Positions 62,401 through 63,711 of a DNA stretch of 64,000 nucleotides are shown here, piece after piece. Each line of letters starts with the position of its first letter. Positions within the stretch are counted from its first letter, which is position 1. Source of the stretch: Oegoconia quadripuncta (taxonomy: Eukaryota > Arthropoda > Insecta > Lepidoptera > Autostichidae); the NCBI GenBank assembly GCA_949316235.1, contig OX438744.1:28034278-28098277 (forward strand), in the 5' to 3' direction. The notes beneath the pieces are model-generated. The model did no database searches and was not told the origin of the DNA. It was given only the letters and a program-made list of their open reading frames with translations. The position numbers and the translations under genes were made by a program.

Positions 62401-63711
62401 TACAGCTATAATACAAAAAATCTGAATAATGTTACGAGTTGTTATATGTAGGTATCCATCCACGATATAATTGGTATTTTTACGGAAAGTGCAGATTTAT
62501 TTCATGTTTTTCTTAAGAAACGGGTAATTCAATAAATTGTTATGAGAATTGGAAGCTCTATGGCAGGTTTCTAAGCCCGTTCTAATAAAAAACAGTAATT
62601 GGAAGTCTATGCCTATACCCCCACCCAAAGAGAAAAAAAATATTTTCGCAAATACAGACTAAATATCATATCTAACATAACATGGCGCACATTATTGGAT
62701 GCGGAATTTAATAGAGAACAAGTTCAAACACAGTCCAAAGGAATTGGAACTCTATAATCATTACAATTGAGAGTTGAAAGTCGGGTGTCCGTGGGCACCG
62801 ATCGGTGTCCGCGAGTGTTGTCGGTATAAAATTTGTTTTGGCACCGATCGGTGCCCGCGTCCTTCTACTATTGGAAACAATAATAGGTCGTATGCAATCT
62901 GTCAGTCTATGTTGTGTCTAAGCTACTACCACTTCGGAAATGGTAATCATCTGTGGGAGAAGAAGCGGCGCAAACCGCACAGGATCGTTGTTCTTTTTTG
63001 GAAATGTAATTTATAATTTTGGGTGCTGATAGATGTACATCAAGCGTTTATGAGTTCACTCCACGGTAGCGCCAAGGAAAAGTCTAGAACCAACCCGTTG
63101 CGTCCCGTGGGTGTCATAAAAGGTGACTAAGGGATTTATCAGTTATAGACTTGCACGTTTCAATGGCGATGGGCTTAGTCACGTGTGTACTATATTTCGA
63201 AAGGTTCATATTTATCTATTTGTGAATATAGGTACATACAATGATCGAATATTATAAATTAGTCATCTACATTCCACCTAAAAAGCTATGCAAATGTCGC
63301 AACTTAACCTAAAAAAGCTAGTTTTATTATATATATATATATATATAATAAAACTATAATATAACTTAGGTGAACTGTGGATATCATTTCAAGCATTAAC
63401 TTTTAATCTTAGGGACACCCAAACGCTTGTGTTTGGGATATCTCTGACCATGCCATTTGGCATAAAGATCGTTACGTTATCATTACGTTTTATATTTTTT
63501 TTACGTTCTCGTAATGACCAAACCCTCCTTCCAGCTCCGCAAGGCCATAGAGGACGTGAACTCCGGCACCCTCACAGTCTCCAACCGCCCAGACCCGCCC
63601 ACCACCCCCACGCCCACTCTTATTAAGGTGCAGTCCACCAATCCCGCGCCTCCATCCGACAGCGAGACAGCCAAGCTCACCGTTAAAGGAGATAAGGACG
63701 GGGACCACTGA
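19421..63711 (+). CDS. ClC-2: ClC-2-type voltage-gated chloride channel gene, 22 exons, 5' end missing
   Basis: This gene encodes a plasma-membrane chloride channel of the ClC-0/1/2 branch, the orthologue of mammalian ClC-2 and Drosophila ClC-a. These work as dimers with one chloride pore per subunit and help set cell volume and epithelial chloride transport. The 22 exons (sum 2793 nt) join in frame to 930 residues and stop. Visible in order: basic N-terminal segment (1-54), membrane core (about 60-540) with GSGIPE (139-144), GKEGP (181-185, gating Glu183), sequon Asn381 and GIFVP in exon 11, then CBS1 (about 548-615), a low-complexity linker, and CBS2 (about 827-880). All 21 introns are GT-AG with phases 1,1,1,0,1,0,2,2,0,0,1,0,1,0,0,1,2,0,0,0,0. 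Human ClC-2 has 898 residues, so only a short N-terminal piece is missing. Recognition rests on remembered family motifs, not a search. Confidence 0.96.
20104..20555 (-). mobile_element. LINE 3' fragment in intron 1
   Basis: Near-identical to 15965-16490 over the 3' UTR. It begins with a short snap-back (ATATGCACTTATGAAAGTGC at 20131). Confidence 0.82.
20636..20758 (+). CDS. ClC-2: ClC-2 exon 2: helix B
   Basis: Residues 55-95. It contains [11 protein letters not shown], the signature of the first membrane helix of ClC-0/1/2 channels, then a hydrophobic stretch ending ICNS. The acceptor is TTCAG at 20635 and the donor GTTAGT. The two leading bases complete the Gly codon begun in exon 1. Confidence 0.95.
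20965..21050. repeat. AT-rich simple repeat
   Basis: (TA)n run followed by TATA-rich sequence in intron 2. Confidence 0.85.
21345..21785 (-). mobile_element. LINE 3' fragment in intron 2
   Basis: C-terminal [20 protein letters not shown] and 3' UTR CAAGAAACTCGAGAGGTTGC (+ strand text); same subfamily as 26303, 49010, 50698 and 60440. Confidence 0.85.
21889..22202 (+). repeat. SINE-D, full length; family description
   Basis: tRNA-like head GGTGGCTCAGCGGTTAAGAC with B box GGGTTCGATTCCC. The body holds TTATCCGACTGCTCTTAAAC, CATTGGGCCAGCGTGGTGGA and CCTGCAGTGGGATGTTTACG. The tail is a GAT repeat. Other copies: 30319-30620, 49685-49971, 61466-61706. Confidence 0.88.
22388..22729. mobile_element. 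MITE (family M2), longest copy
   Basis: Ends GGCCCGTATTAATAAACCGT and, inverted, GGTTTATTAATACGGGCC, with TAA on each side as a possible target duplication. The inside is full of CTCAAG/CTTGAG words. Confidence 0.85.
23060..23205 (-). mobile_element. reverse transcriptase remnant
   Basis: Reads [20 protein letters not shown] then YINVL, the GVPQGS..GPLLF block of a non-LTR reverse transcriptase, with Gly to Asp in PQG. The frames beside it are decayed. Confidence 0.75.
23453..23581 (+). CDS. ClC-2: ClC-2 exon 3: helix C
   Basis: Residues 96-138. It encodes [16 protein letters not shown] followed by [12 protein letters not shown], matching the second membrane helix of ClC-2. The exon is 129 nt and phase 1 on both sides, so it could be skipped or swapped without changing frame. 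Most of it has been tandemly duplicated downstream in intron 3 (see 23603-23780). Confidence 0.95.
23603..23780 (+). pseudogene. tandem partial copies of ClC-2 exon 3
   Basis: A unit of 134 bp (23469-23602: most of exon 3 plus its first 21 intron bases) is repeated at 23603-23736. A third copy, shortened by about 40 bases inside, follows at about 23737-23780. Copy 2 still reads KDVA, QYV, then [14 protein letters not shown] in the exon's frame, but has an in-frame TAG where exon 3 has Trp and has lost the donor (AGATAAT for AGGTAAT). Each copy lacks an acceptor because the duplication breakpoint is inside the exon. These copies are non-functional. Confidence 0.9.
23886..24019 (+). CDS. ClC-2: ClC-2 exon 4: GSGIPE chloride site, helices D-E, gating glutamate
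   Basis: Residues 139-183. It begins with [13 protein letters not shown]; the Ser (140) of GSGIP coordinates the central chloride in the family. It ends with GSGLPLGKE; Glu183 is the fast-gate glutamate. The exon boundary falls exactly between the gating Glu and the following Gly-Pro. Donor GTTAGT, phase 0. Confidence 0.97.
24477..25550. mobile_element. inverted-repeat DNA element of about 1.07 kb (M4), no transposase
   Basis: The left end CAGAGGGCCTATTACGTAA matches inverted the right end TTACGTAATAGATCCTCTG (two mismatches). Internal ATCGTTTACGAT words recur near both ends. The open frame at 25398-25733 straddles the right end and has no known motif. I could not match a target-site duplication. 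Confidence 0.7.
25897..26171 (-). mobile_element. G+C-rich 5'-truncated non-LTR element 3' end
   Basis: A T run (poly(A) on the minus strand) leads into a strongly G+C-rich 250-bp stretch (ACGCGGGGAAATGCG, TCCCTACCGGGAGGG). TATACAC occurs at both edges (25890-25896 and 26172-26178), a possible 7-bp target-site duplication. The open frame here is not a gene. Confidence 0.6.
26303..26535 (-). mobile_element. LINE 3' UTR fragment
   Basis: CTTGTTCTTCTCAGGGGAAA (minus) and the AAATCAAAATC-type tail. Confidence 0.85.
26599..26744. mobile_element. MITE (family M2)
   Basis: Short form, about 146 bp, close to 15728-15871; ends 103 bases before exon 5. Confidence 0.85.
26847..27003 (+). CDS. ClC-2: ClC-2 exon 5: helices F-H
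   Basis: Residues 184-235. It starts [16 protein letters not shown] and runs through GIYENESR and [11 protein letters not shown] to FAAPVGG. Together with exon 4 it makes the selectivity-filter motif GKEGP. The residue after this motif is Ser (codon TCA at 26853-26855), where ClC-0/1/2 proteins usually carry Phe. Donor GTAAGC, phase 1. Confidence 0.96.
27159..27358 (+). repeat. lepidopteran dispersed repeat ending GCGAAGCCGCGGGCGG
   Basis: Starts TATAAATGCGAAAGTTTGGA, then CAATCACGGCG..ATGGATTTGGATGAA, and ends GAAGCCGCGGGCGGAATGCT AGT. A second copy is at 54437-54652. The CTAGT end recalls non-autonomous Helitrons (inference). Confidence 0.75.
27360..28220. other. no gene recognised in intron 5
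   Basis: 28100-28200 (CCCACTGTAACTCCTG, GGTAGACGGTGCCCTACGTG) shares text, inverted, with 45697-45760, so it is part of a dispersed retroelement. Confidence 0.45.
28225..28660 (-). mobile_element. LINE 3' UTR fragment and adjoining repeat scrap
   Basis: 28225-28440 has the GAACGAGCAAGAAACTCTAG 3' UTR text. 28440-28660 (GGAAAGAAAGAAAGTCCCAC, CACGGACAGCGCC) resembles 45530-45720 in inverted form. Confidence 0.65.
28870..29240 (+). mobile_element. LINE C-terminal fragment
   Basis: Reads [20 protein letters not shown] then [15 protein letters not shown], the polymerase C-terminus of another LINE subfamily, followed by an A/T-rich 3' UTR. Confidence 0.7.
29386..29445 (-). repeat. retroelement tail just before exon 6
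   Basis: AATACTCTTTATTGCCCAAA then ATAATTTACAATAATTTTTG, repeated nearly exactly at 38283-38345. Confidence 0.75.
29466..29554 (+). CDS. ClC-2: ClC-2 exon 6: helices H-I
   Basis: Residues 236-265. It encodes [19 protein letters not shown] then [11 protein letters not shown], one of the best conserved stretches of the family; much of the dimer interface lies here. The acceptor TTTTCAG ends at 29465, about 20 bases after a retroelement-tail repeat (29386-29445). Donor GTAAGT, phase 0. Confidence 0.96.
29594..29797 (-). repeat. SINE-B, both ends cut, before exon 7
   Basis: Body only; no tRNA-like head. Confidence 0.85.
29850..29971 (+). CDS. ClC-2: ClC-2 exon 7: helix I-J region
   Basis: Residues 266-305. 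It starts MFRLLSVW and continues with a loop ([16 protein letters not shown]) typical of insect ClC-2 before the next membrane helix. The acceptor CCAACAG lies 52 bases after a truncated minus-strand SINE, so that SINE sits inside the last part of intron 6. Donor GTGAGT, phase 2. Confidence 0.93.
30009..30125 (+). repeat. dispersed repeat with CCCGACTGC..AAGGAAGGAGGG
   Basis: TGTATGTCCGTTCC, TGTAGCCTAAACGGC and GACCGATTTCGA are widespread in Lepidoptera. A shorter scrap is at 4967-5030. Confidence 0.65.
30319..30620 (-). repeat. SINE-D
   Basis: Full body; head at 30620. Confidence 0.85.
30920..31021 (+). CDS. ClC-2: ClC-2 exon 8: helix J
   Basis: Residues 306-339. It encodes [18 protein letters not shown] then [15 protein letters not shown] placed the start at 30920, after AATTCCAG, because this gives G-I-V-C-G-L as in relatives. 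An acceptor at about 30882 (ATTACAG) is also in frame but would add 13 residues (including a Cys-rich stretch) absent from the family. Donor GTGAGT, phase 2. A SINE begins 22 bases downstream. Confidence 0.9.
31043..31301 (+). repeat. SINE-A, full length, 22 bases after exon 8
   Basis: Complete head GACGACCTGTTTGGTGTAGT and tail; a short gap in the body. Confidence 0.9.
31611..31850 (-). repeat. SINE-A variant (A') before exon 9
   Basis: Head ends 42 bases before exon 9; second copy of the 13932 variant. Confidence 0.85.
31893..31995 (+). CDS. ClC-2: ClC-2 exon 9: helix K region
   Basis: Residues 340-374. It encodes [20 protein letters not shown] then LGKYMAADL, matching the hydrophobic segment after the RFL motif of ClC-2. 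A SINE variant ends about 42 bases upstream, and the gene's longest repeat insertion (the CR1-type LINE) begins about 290 bases downstream. Donor GTATGT, phase 0. Confidence 0.94.
32040..32175 (+). repeat. dispersed repeat shared with 62470-62605
   Basis: GAGAATTGGATGCTCTATGG CAGG..TAAGCCC recurs in intron 21 with about 80% identity by eye. It is followed by a TTCGAA-rich low-complexity run (32210-32265). Confidence 0.75.
32434..35276 (-). pseudogene. CR1-type LINE ORF2: APE endonuclease and reverse transcriptase, two lesions
   Basis: The frame enters with [16 protein letters not shown], the usual start of the CR1 endonuclease; the first Met in frame is at 35246. Endonuclease motifs are [33 protein letters not shown] and SDHD. 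A single in-frame TGA lies at 34548-34550. The same frame continues to about 33570 with [17 protein letters not shown], then shifts by one base before [11 protein letters not shown]. The reverse transcriptase ends with [26 protein letters not shown] and FLGLLID, and stops at 32434. Not translatable as one protein. Confidence 0.88.
35287..36774 (-). CDS. CR1-type LINE ORF1: PHD finger, coiled coil, SGNH/esterase-like domain
   Basis: 495 codons, intact. Residues 1-56 form a PHD-type zinc finger ([20 protein letters not shown] ..C ..CDSCW). A coiled coil follows (about 130-185, [20 protein letters not shown]). A basic linker leads to an alpha/beta domain starting [18 protein letters not shown], which looks like a diverged SGNH hydrolase fold; I do not see a full catalytic triad. 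It probably acts in RNA binding and particle formation (inference from CR1 ORF1). A basic Lys/Ser/Thr-rich tail ends the protein. The stop is just before ORF2. Confidence 0.88.
   Translation of the reverse strand: MDTKCVKCKEKINNRQFIICCLCKNIYHTECGNVSSPRFRIMTTEHKQNWKCDSCWSESHKIRQFNNVSSTESQNGHNDNITTRKKLVVNVSTRNSFDSLSIEEESYQSISSEKCILSRSCPEIIPDIHEELDEMKEKNADLKSKLDIAENEIENLISENYCLQKQITKYKKANEHLKRLCKATPTSSTAKKNPKRLILSMSTHEDDNSYNHLNISPPSRQSLDLQKRRRGHELAEPRNDCKNVPDCKDEPDDPKMLPSKNKNLKRVLILGGEECRGLSSALIKSRLNSPYDEYNITSFLKPSASSEEILLSCKMYDISAEDFVIVSIGKHDTNPIKILINLSAALKHLPCTVLLLRNTDHEHLNVSEINRLLQLLCKNCPNLKFVECGVRNRQFLCRNINFILDDIYYKSNFLNVKSIFMKMSLQNIPKSKRCIATNYYAKKGTIPYYFKSTNNKDKTNNSSKMAKINDNASTPKKSSPSKTQNINQPFFRTPV
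37380..37733. mobile_element. inverted-repeat DNA element (M1) ending 15 bases before exon 10
   Basis: Same as 10173-10578 but lacking about 60 internal bases. Confidence 0.85.
37749..37877 (+). CDS. ClC-2: ClC-2 exon 10: extracellular loop with sequon, helix M
   Basis: Residues 375-417. It encodes [20 protein letters not shown] and then a membrane segment [10 protein letters not shown]. Asn381-Phe-Thr is an N-glycosylation sequon at the place where vertebrate ClC-2 also has one. The acceptor TTTCCAG lies only 15 bases after the end of an inverted-repeat DNA element (37380-37733), so the branch point must lie in or next to that element. Donor GTGAGT, phase 0. Confidence 0.95.
37966..38283. 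mobile_element. inverted-repeat element (family M6)
   Basis: Left end ATACCGCATGAGTTTTTTTA..GTAGAAGTTATTGGCATAGG; right end TACCTATGCCAATACCTTCT, which is inverted and cut by a retroelement tail at 38283. The inside shares ATGCGAAATTTATTTGGAA-type text with 51230-51260. Confidence 0.75.
38284..38999. other. no gene recognised in intron 10
   Basis: Retroelement tail at 38283-38345, then A+T-rich sequence. The minus open frame 38636-38884 may be a LINE C-terminal scrap ([10 protein letters not shown]) but is too weak to call. Confidence 0.4.
39000..39320 (+). mobile_element. inverted-repeat element (M5), right half
   Basis: Matches 55425-56170 inverted: TACTTATGGTTGTTATTGAA, CTCGCTTTCTCTCGCAGGGC, GTGAAATAAGGCTACATTTC. 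It ends ATGCAATTAAACGTTTTATC. Confidence 0.8.
39503..39584 (-). tRNA. tRNA-Ser (anticodon GCU)
   Basis: 82 nt on the minus strand, inside ClC-2 intron 10. The acceptor stem pairs GACGAGG with CCTCGTC and the discriminator base is G. The anticodon loop reads CTGCTAA, giving GCU for AGY serine codons. There is a long variable arm (TGCTCTGCA) and a T loop GGTTCGAATCC. A T run follows within about 10 bases, as a Pol III terminator. No CCA is encoded, as expected. It looks intact. Confidence 0.96.
39700..41215. repeat. two-level minisatellite with CTGCAG in each monomer, split by a LINE
   Basis: About 18 monomers of roughly 45-70 bp share GTGTAAATATCTGCAGTATA followed by variants of ACTGCCAATGTGTTAAGTGA and GATCTTTTTATGTA spacers. 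Monomer 1 (39708-39770) is separated from the other 17 (40190-41215) by a LINE 3' fragment. A block of about 489 bp is itself repeated: the rare variant GGGTTAAAAGATC occurs at 40281 and again at 40770, and the variant order (including AATGTCTGCAG and CTATGTGTTAAG) matches after each. Confidence 0.93.
39771..40185 (+). mobile_element. LINE 3' fragment inserted in the minisatellite
   Basis: It reads [19 protein letters not shown] and [20 protein letters not shown], the C-terminal end of a CR1-like reverse transcriptase, then the 3' UTR ending GAATGATTTTCATTTCATTT. The minisatellite continues on both sides, so it landed after the array began to form. Confidence 0.8.
41290..42130 (-). mobile_element. 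LINE C-terminal remnant split by microsatellite and a second repeat
   Basis: On the minus strand 42130-41985 reads [19 protein letters not shown] and [19 protein letters not shown], the C-terminal arm of a non-LTR polymerase. Its continuation ([17 protein letters not shown]) appears only at 41400-41345. Between lie the (GT)n tract and another repeat tail (about 41410-41580, with AAGAATAATTTATTTTTAAC). The same C-terminal arm is found in traces at 11579-11660 and 27482-27510. Confidence 0.7.
41740..41945. repeat. (GT)n microsatellite with GTGC blocks
   Basis: A pure (TG)n run of about 80 bases (from about 41755) is followed by TGTATG, more TG, and GTGC repeats to about 41945. Open frames here encode only Cys/Val or Thr/His runs and are not genes. 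Confidence 0.97.
42405..42530 (+). repeat. retroelement 3' tail abutting exon 11 acceptor
   Basis: TTTGCTGGAAGAGATCTC..GAGATAAGCTCGC..TATGCAATAAAG, related to 1252-1350. It ends about 10 bases before the exon 11 acceptor, so it supplies most of the end of intron 10. Confidence 0.65.
42540..42702 (+). CDS. ClC-2: ClC-2 exon 11: helix N with GIFVP motif
   Basis: Residues 418-471. It encodes [20 protein letters not shown], the third chloride-site motif (GxFxP) at the start of helix N, then an extracellular loop ending QKILPG. The acceptor TTTCCAG follows directly on a retroelement 3' tail with AATAAA (42405-42530). Donor GTTAGT, phase 1; another repeat starts about 20 bases later. Confidence 0.96.
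42720..43075 (+). mobile_element. inverted-repeat element (M5), left half
   Basis: Matches 56210-56440 inverted: ATCCATGTACACACACATAA, ATATTGGATTCAATTAATAA, TTGAACCAAATTTATTATTA. It has an extra 90 bases in the middle. Begins about 20 bases after exon 11. Confidence 0.8.
43085..43205 (+). repeat. repeat family C
   Basis: CTGGTTTCGCGTTTATCCAC AATCTCACC; near-identical to 58921-59045. Confidence 0.8.
43425..43703 (+). repeat. SINE-A, full length
   Basis: Head, B box (GGTTCGAATCCCGC), tail and (ATT)n end; close to 46773-47053. Confidence 0.9.
43796..44099 (-). repeat. SINE-B before exon 12
   Basis: Head at 44099; A tail missing. Confidence 0.9.
44221..44312 (+). CDS. ClC-2: ClC-2 exon 12: helices O-P
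   Basis: Residues 472-502. It encodes [19 protein letters not shown] and [11 protein letters not shown], closely matching the conserved GAAA...THT and E(L/M)TGQ motifs. Acceptor TTCCCAG, donor GTACGT, phase 0. Confidence 0.96.
44390..44876 (+). repeat. composite: M1 end, flank and SINE-A
   Basis: 44390-44455 is the right end of an M1 element, 44456-44640 a shared flank, and 44644-44876 a SINE-A cut at its 3' end. Same order as 10500-11002. Confidence 0.82.
44882..45460 (-). mobile_element. LINE 3' fragment split by another repeat
   Basis: The C-terminus reads [20 protein letters not shown] and [20 protein letters not shown]. Its 3' UTR (44882-45005) is separated from the coding end by an inserted repeat (45010-45238, CTCCCGCGACTTCGTCCGCG). 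Confidence 0.75.
45461..46107. other. repeat scraps, no gene
   Basis: 45530-45760 shares inverted text with 28100-28660. 45776-45963 is a minus SINE-B with a large internal deletion. The rest is unrecognised. Confidence 0.55.
46108..46197 (+). mobile_element. RTE-type LINE C-terminal remnant
   Basis: One + frame reads [20 protein letters not shown], the segment that follows GRP in RTE polymerases. It is cut off by the poly(T) end of a minus-strand SINE at 46198. Confidence 0.75.
46198..46408 (-). repeat. SINE-B with internal rearrangement
   Basis: Between tail and head lies an inverted piece of the SINE-B 3' end (AGTACCAACCCGTTTAGCAT plus A/T), replacing the middle. Confidence 0.75.
46548..46686 (+). 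CDS. ClC-2: ClC-2 exon 13: helices Q-R
   Basis: Residues 503-548. It encodes [20 protein letters not shown] then [17 protein letters not shown]. In ClC-0/1/2 and bacterial ClC the position in PS(L/I)YDS is the Tyr that coordinates the central chloride; here it is Phe528 (TTC at 46623-46625). The rest of helix R is intact, so this is not decay. Acceptor CTTTCAG, donor GTAAGT, phase 1. Confidence 0.96.
46773..47053 (+). repeat. SINE-A, full length, after exon 13
   Basis: Head GACGACCTGTTTAGTGTAGT, B box and (ATT)n tail. Confidence 0.9.
47235..47660 (-). mobile_element. LINE 3' fragment
   Basis: 3' UTR with AAGAAACTCCGCAACAACAC (+ text) and a C-terminal coding end with a frameshift near 47536. 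Tail AAATCAAAATC type. Confidence 0.75.
47661..49009. other. no gene recognised in intron 13
   Basis: A+T-rich. 48285-48320 has the ATCCCAAATGGGTTGGTCAG repeat scrap. The small minus open frames show no motif. Confidence 0.4.
49010..49430 (+). mobile_element. LINE 3' fragment
   Basis: Reads [20 protein letters not shown] then [11 protein letters not shown], with 3' UTR and AAATC-type tail. Confidence 0.85.
49430..49675 (-). repeat. SINE-B
   Basis: Head at 49675, 3' part missing where it meets the LINE tail. Confidence 0.88.
49685..49971 (+). repeat. SINE-D with (GAT)n tail
   Basis: First part of the head missing; the tail is GATGATGATGATGATGATG. Confidence 0.85.
49972..50085 (+). repeat. 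5S rRNA-like repeat fragment
   Basis: GCGAAGTTAAGCAATGTCTG and AGGCCTTGGATGGGTGACC match the internal control region of 5S rRNA (AGTTAAGCAACGT; GTACTTGGATGGGTGACC). Followed by GGAGGCACGTTAAATAGTCA. Not a full 5S gene, so probably a 5S-derived SINE part. Confidence 0.7.
50273..50354 (+). tRNA. tRNA-Ser (anticodon GCU), second identical copy
   Basis: 82 nt, base for base the same as the copy at 39503-39584 but on the + strand, in ClC-2 intron 13 about 140 bases before exon 14. A run of six T follows within 10 bases. The flanks of the two copies do not match, so the copies do not come from a large recent duplication of this region. Confidence 0.96.
50493..50596 (+). CDS. ClC-2: ClC-2 exon 14: start of CBS domain 1
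   Basis: Residues 549-583. It encodes [13 protein letters not shown] then [12 protein letters not shown], the first strand and helix of CBS1 as in insect ClC-2. A tRNA-Ser gene ends about 140 bases upstream on the same strand. Donor GTCAGC, phase 0. Confidence 0.95.
50636..52165. mobile_element. inverted-repeat element(s) M6 hosting a LINE fragment
   Basis: The left end at 50636-50697 (ATACCGGATGAGTTTTTTTA) resumes at 51128 (GATATAGAAGTTATCGGCAT) after a LINE insertion. Inverted ends appear at 51363-51392 (CTATGCCAATACCTTC) and again at 52083-52160 (TACCTAATATGGCC, ATTTATCCGGTG). The stretch between 51400 and 52080 is A+T-rich and unrecognised. Confidence 0.7.
50698..51125 (-). mobile_element. 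LINE 3' fragment nested in M6
   Basis: 3' UTR CGAGAGGTCGCTCTTTTTAA (+ text) and coding end. The M6 text continues on both sides with GTGA/GTCA at the joints. Confidence 0.85.
52200..52738. repeat. tandem duplication carrying SINE-B pieces
   Basis: A unit of about 195-200 bp (TGTTGCACACATGC, AATGAATCGGCAG, TTGAAGGTATTGGGAAAATT, then a SINE-B tail) occurs at 52205 and again at 52403. The first SINE piece is short (52306-52400) and the second runs on to 52738. Confidence 0.8.
52815..53105 (+). repeat. SINE-A, full length
   Basis: Head GACGACCTGTTTGGTGTAGT through (TTTA)n tail; a (TCTA)n run lies at 53156-53178. Confidence 0.9.
53315..53521 (+). CDS. ClC-2: ClC-2 exon 15: end of CBS1 and charged helix
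   Basis: Residues 584-652. It encodes [20 protein letters not shown], the second half of CBS1, then a long Arg/Glu-rich helix ([13 protein letters not shown]) ending RRPSRFE; Drosophila ClC-a has a similar helix and the same RRPSRFE end. The exon is strikingly G+C-rich against its A+T-rich introns. An inverted-repeat element starts about 20 bases after its donor GTTAGT. Confidence 0.95.
53542..53938. mobile_element. inverted-repeat DNA element (M1), inverted copy, 20 bases after exon 15
   Basis: Runs opposite to the copies at 10173 and 37380; ends TATTAAGTCCTTACCTATG and CATAGGTAAAGACCCAATA. Confidence 0.85.
54437..54652 (+). repeat. lepidopteran dispersed repeat (as 27159)
   Basis: TATAAATGCGAAAGTTTGGA to GCGAAGCCGCAGGCGGAAAG CTAGT. 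Confidence 0.78.
54722..55052 (+). repeat. SINE-B, full length, 30 bases before exon 16
   Basis: Head AACCGCCTCTTTGGCTCAAT to A tail. Confidence 0.92.
55082..55169 (+). CDS. ClC-2: ClC-2 exon 16: linker between CBS domains
   Basis: Residues 653-681. It encodes [13 protein letters not shown] and a Ser/Thr-rich stretch. The PAPD motif follows RRPSRFE as in Drosophila ClC-a, which supports the join. The acceptor TTACAG lies 30 bases after the end of a + strand SINE (54722-55052). Donor GTACTC, phase 1. Confidence 0.88.
55425..56460. mobile_element. inverted-repeat element M5, full copy, hosting a LINE and a (TCTA)n tract
   Basis: The ends GATAGATAAAGCGTTTATTT (left) and GCAAATAAATGCTTATC then TATC repeats (right) are imperfect inverted repeats. 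The two halves match 39000-39320 and 42720-43075. A LINE 3' fragment (55568-55985, minus) interrupts it. Confidence 0.75.
55568..55985 (-). mobile_element. LINE 3' fragment nested in M5
   Basis: Coding end [20 protein letters not shown] then [15 protein letters not shown]; close to 12098-12720. AACTTATAATA and GTATATTATAAT flank it. Confidence 0.88.
56544..56691 (+). CDS. ClC-2: ClC-2 exon 17: linker with [10 protein letters not shown] motif
   Basis: Residues 682-730. It carries [17 protein letters not shown], a short motif kept in insect ClC-2 linkers and a likely Ser phosphorylation region (inference from the basic context), followed by a Pro/Ser/Thr-rich part. A long (TCTA)n tract ends about 85 bases upstream. 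Donor GTAATA, phase 2. Confidence 0.93.
56700..57990. other. no gene recognised in intron 17
   Basis: Retroelement-tail-like ATAGAATATGATTTATTTGC at 56818, a TTTA repeat at 57580-57605, otherwise A+T-rich unique-looking sequence. Confidence 0.45.
57995..58118 (+). CDS. ClC-2: ClC-2 exon 18: linker, AFEAIFK motif
   Basis: Residues 731-772. It encodes [18 protein letters not shown] and ends NKKVQL, both recognisable in Drosophila ClC-a. In that protein a much longer low-complexity stretch follows, so the linker here is short. Donor GTATGT, phase 0. Confidence 0.93.
58284..58612 (+). repeat. SINE-B, full length
   Basis: Head TCCGCCTCCGTGGCTCAATG to A tail. Confidence 0.92.
58645..58766 (-). 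repeat. SINE-A head half
   Basis: 5' half only; its internal A run meets the SINE-B tail. Confidence 0.88.
58921..59045 (+). repeat. repeat family C before exon 19
   Basis: CTGGTTTCGCGTTTGACTAC AATCTCACCTGATGG. Confidence 0.8.
59142..59258 (+). CDS. ClC-2: ClC-2 exon 19: linker with [11 protein letters not shown] motif
   Basis: Residues 773-811. It encodes [19 protein letters not shown] then [15 protein letters not shown]. The MSPE(D/E)Q..WE pattern precedes the second CBS domain in both vertebrate and insect ClC-2. Acceptor TCGCAG, donor GTACGT, phase 0. Confidence 0.94.
59576..59791 (-). repeat. SINE-B, head missing
   Basis: Tail T run and body to GCGGACATTTA. Confidence 0.88.
60110..60190 (+). 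repeat. retroelement 3' tail scrap
   Basis: CAATAAGACCGCCTTTGTAA, related to 42405-42530. The flanking intron 19 sequence (59800-60430) is otherwise unrecognised. Confidence 0.5.
60440..61140 (-). mobile_element. LINE 3' fragment, longest of its group
   Basis: Reads [20 protein letters not shown] then [19 protein letters not shown], the C-terminal third of a CR1-like polymerase, plus 3' UTR. A few frame breaks. Confidence 0.85.
61340..61435 (+). CDS. ClC-2: ClC-2 exon 20: start of CBS domain 2
   Basis: Residues 812-843. An acidic start ([11 protein letters not shown]) is followed by [17 protein letters not shown], the highly conserved first part of CBS2. Acceptor CCCCAG, donor GTATTT, phase 0. 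A SINE starts about 30 bases downstream. Confidence 0.96.
61466..61706 (+). repeat. SINE-D, 3' truncated, after exon 20
   Basis: Head TCGGTGGGTCAGCGGTTAAG with B box GGTTCGATTCCC; the body ends before the CCTGCAGTGGG motif. Confidence 0.82.
62047..62133 (+). CDS. ClC-2: ClC-2 exon 21: CBS domain 2
   Basis: Residues 844-872. It encodes [19 protein letters not shown] then [10 protein letters not shown], the core of CBS2, near-identical in pattern to vertebrate ClC-2. Acceptor TATCAG, donor GTATGC, phase 0. Confidence 0.96.
62134..63534. other. intron 21: repeat scraps and two GC palindromes, no gene
   Basis: 62470-62605 repeats 32040-32175. GGCACCGATCGGTG occurs twice (62794 and 62839) as palindromes. 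A (TA)n run is at 63328-63352. 63433-63470 has the TCTCTGACCATGCCATTTGG scrap. The 80-codon open frame at 62774 spans the palindromes and has no known motif. Confidence 0.55.
63535..63711 (+). CDS. ClC-2: ClC-2 exon 22: CBS2 end, C-terminus and stop
   Basis: Residues 873-930 plus TGA. It encodes [11 protein letters not shown], finishing CBS2, then a Pro/Thr/Ser-rich tail ending KGDKDGDH. The C-terminal tail is not conserved in the family, so only the first part is strongly supported by comparison; the frame and stop are direct. Confidence 0.94.
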   Translation, partial: LRKAIEDVNSGTLTVSNRPDPPTTPTPTLIKVQSTNPAPPSDSETAKLTVKGDKDGDH

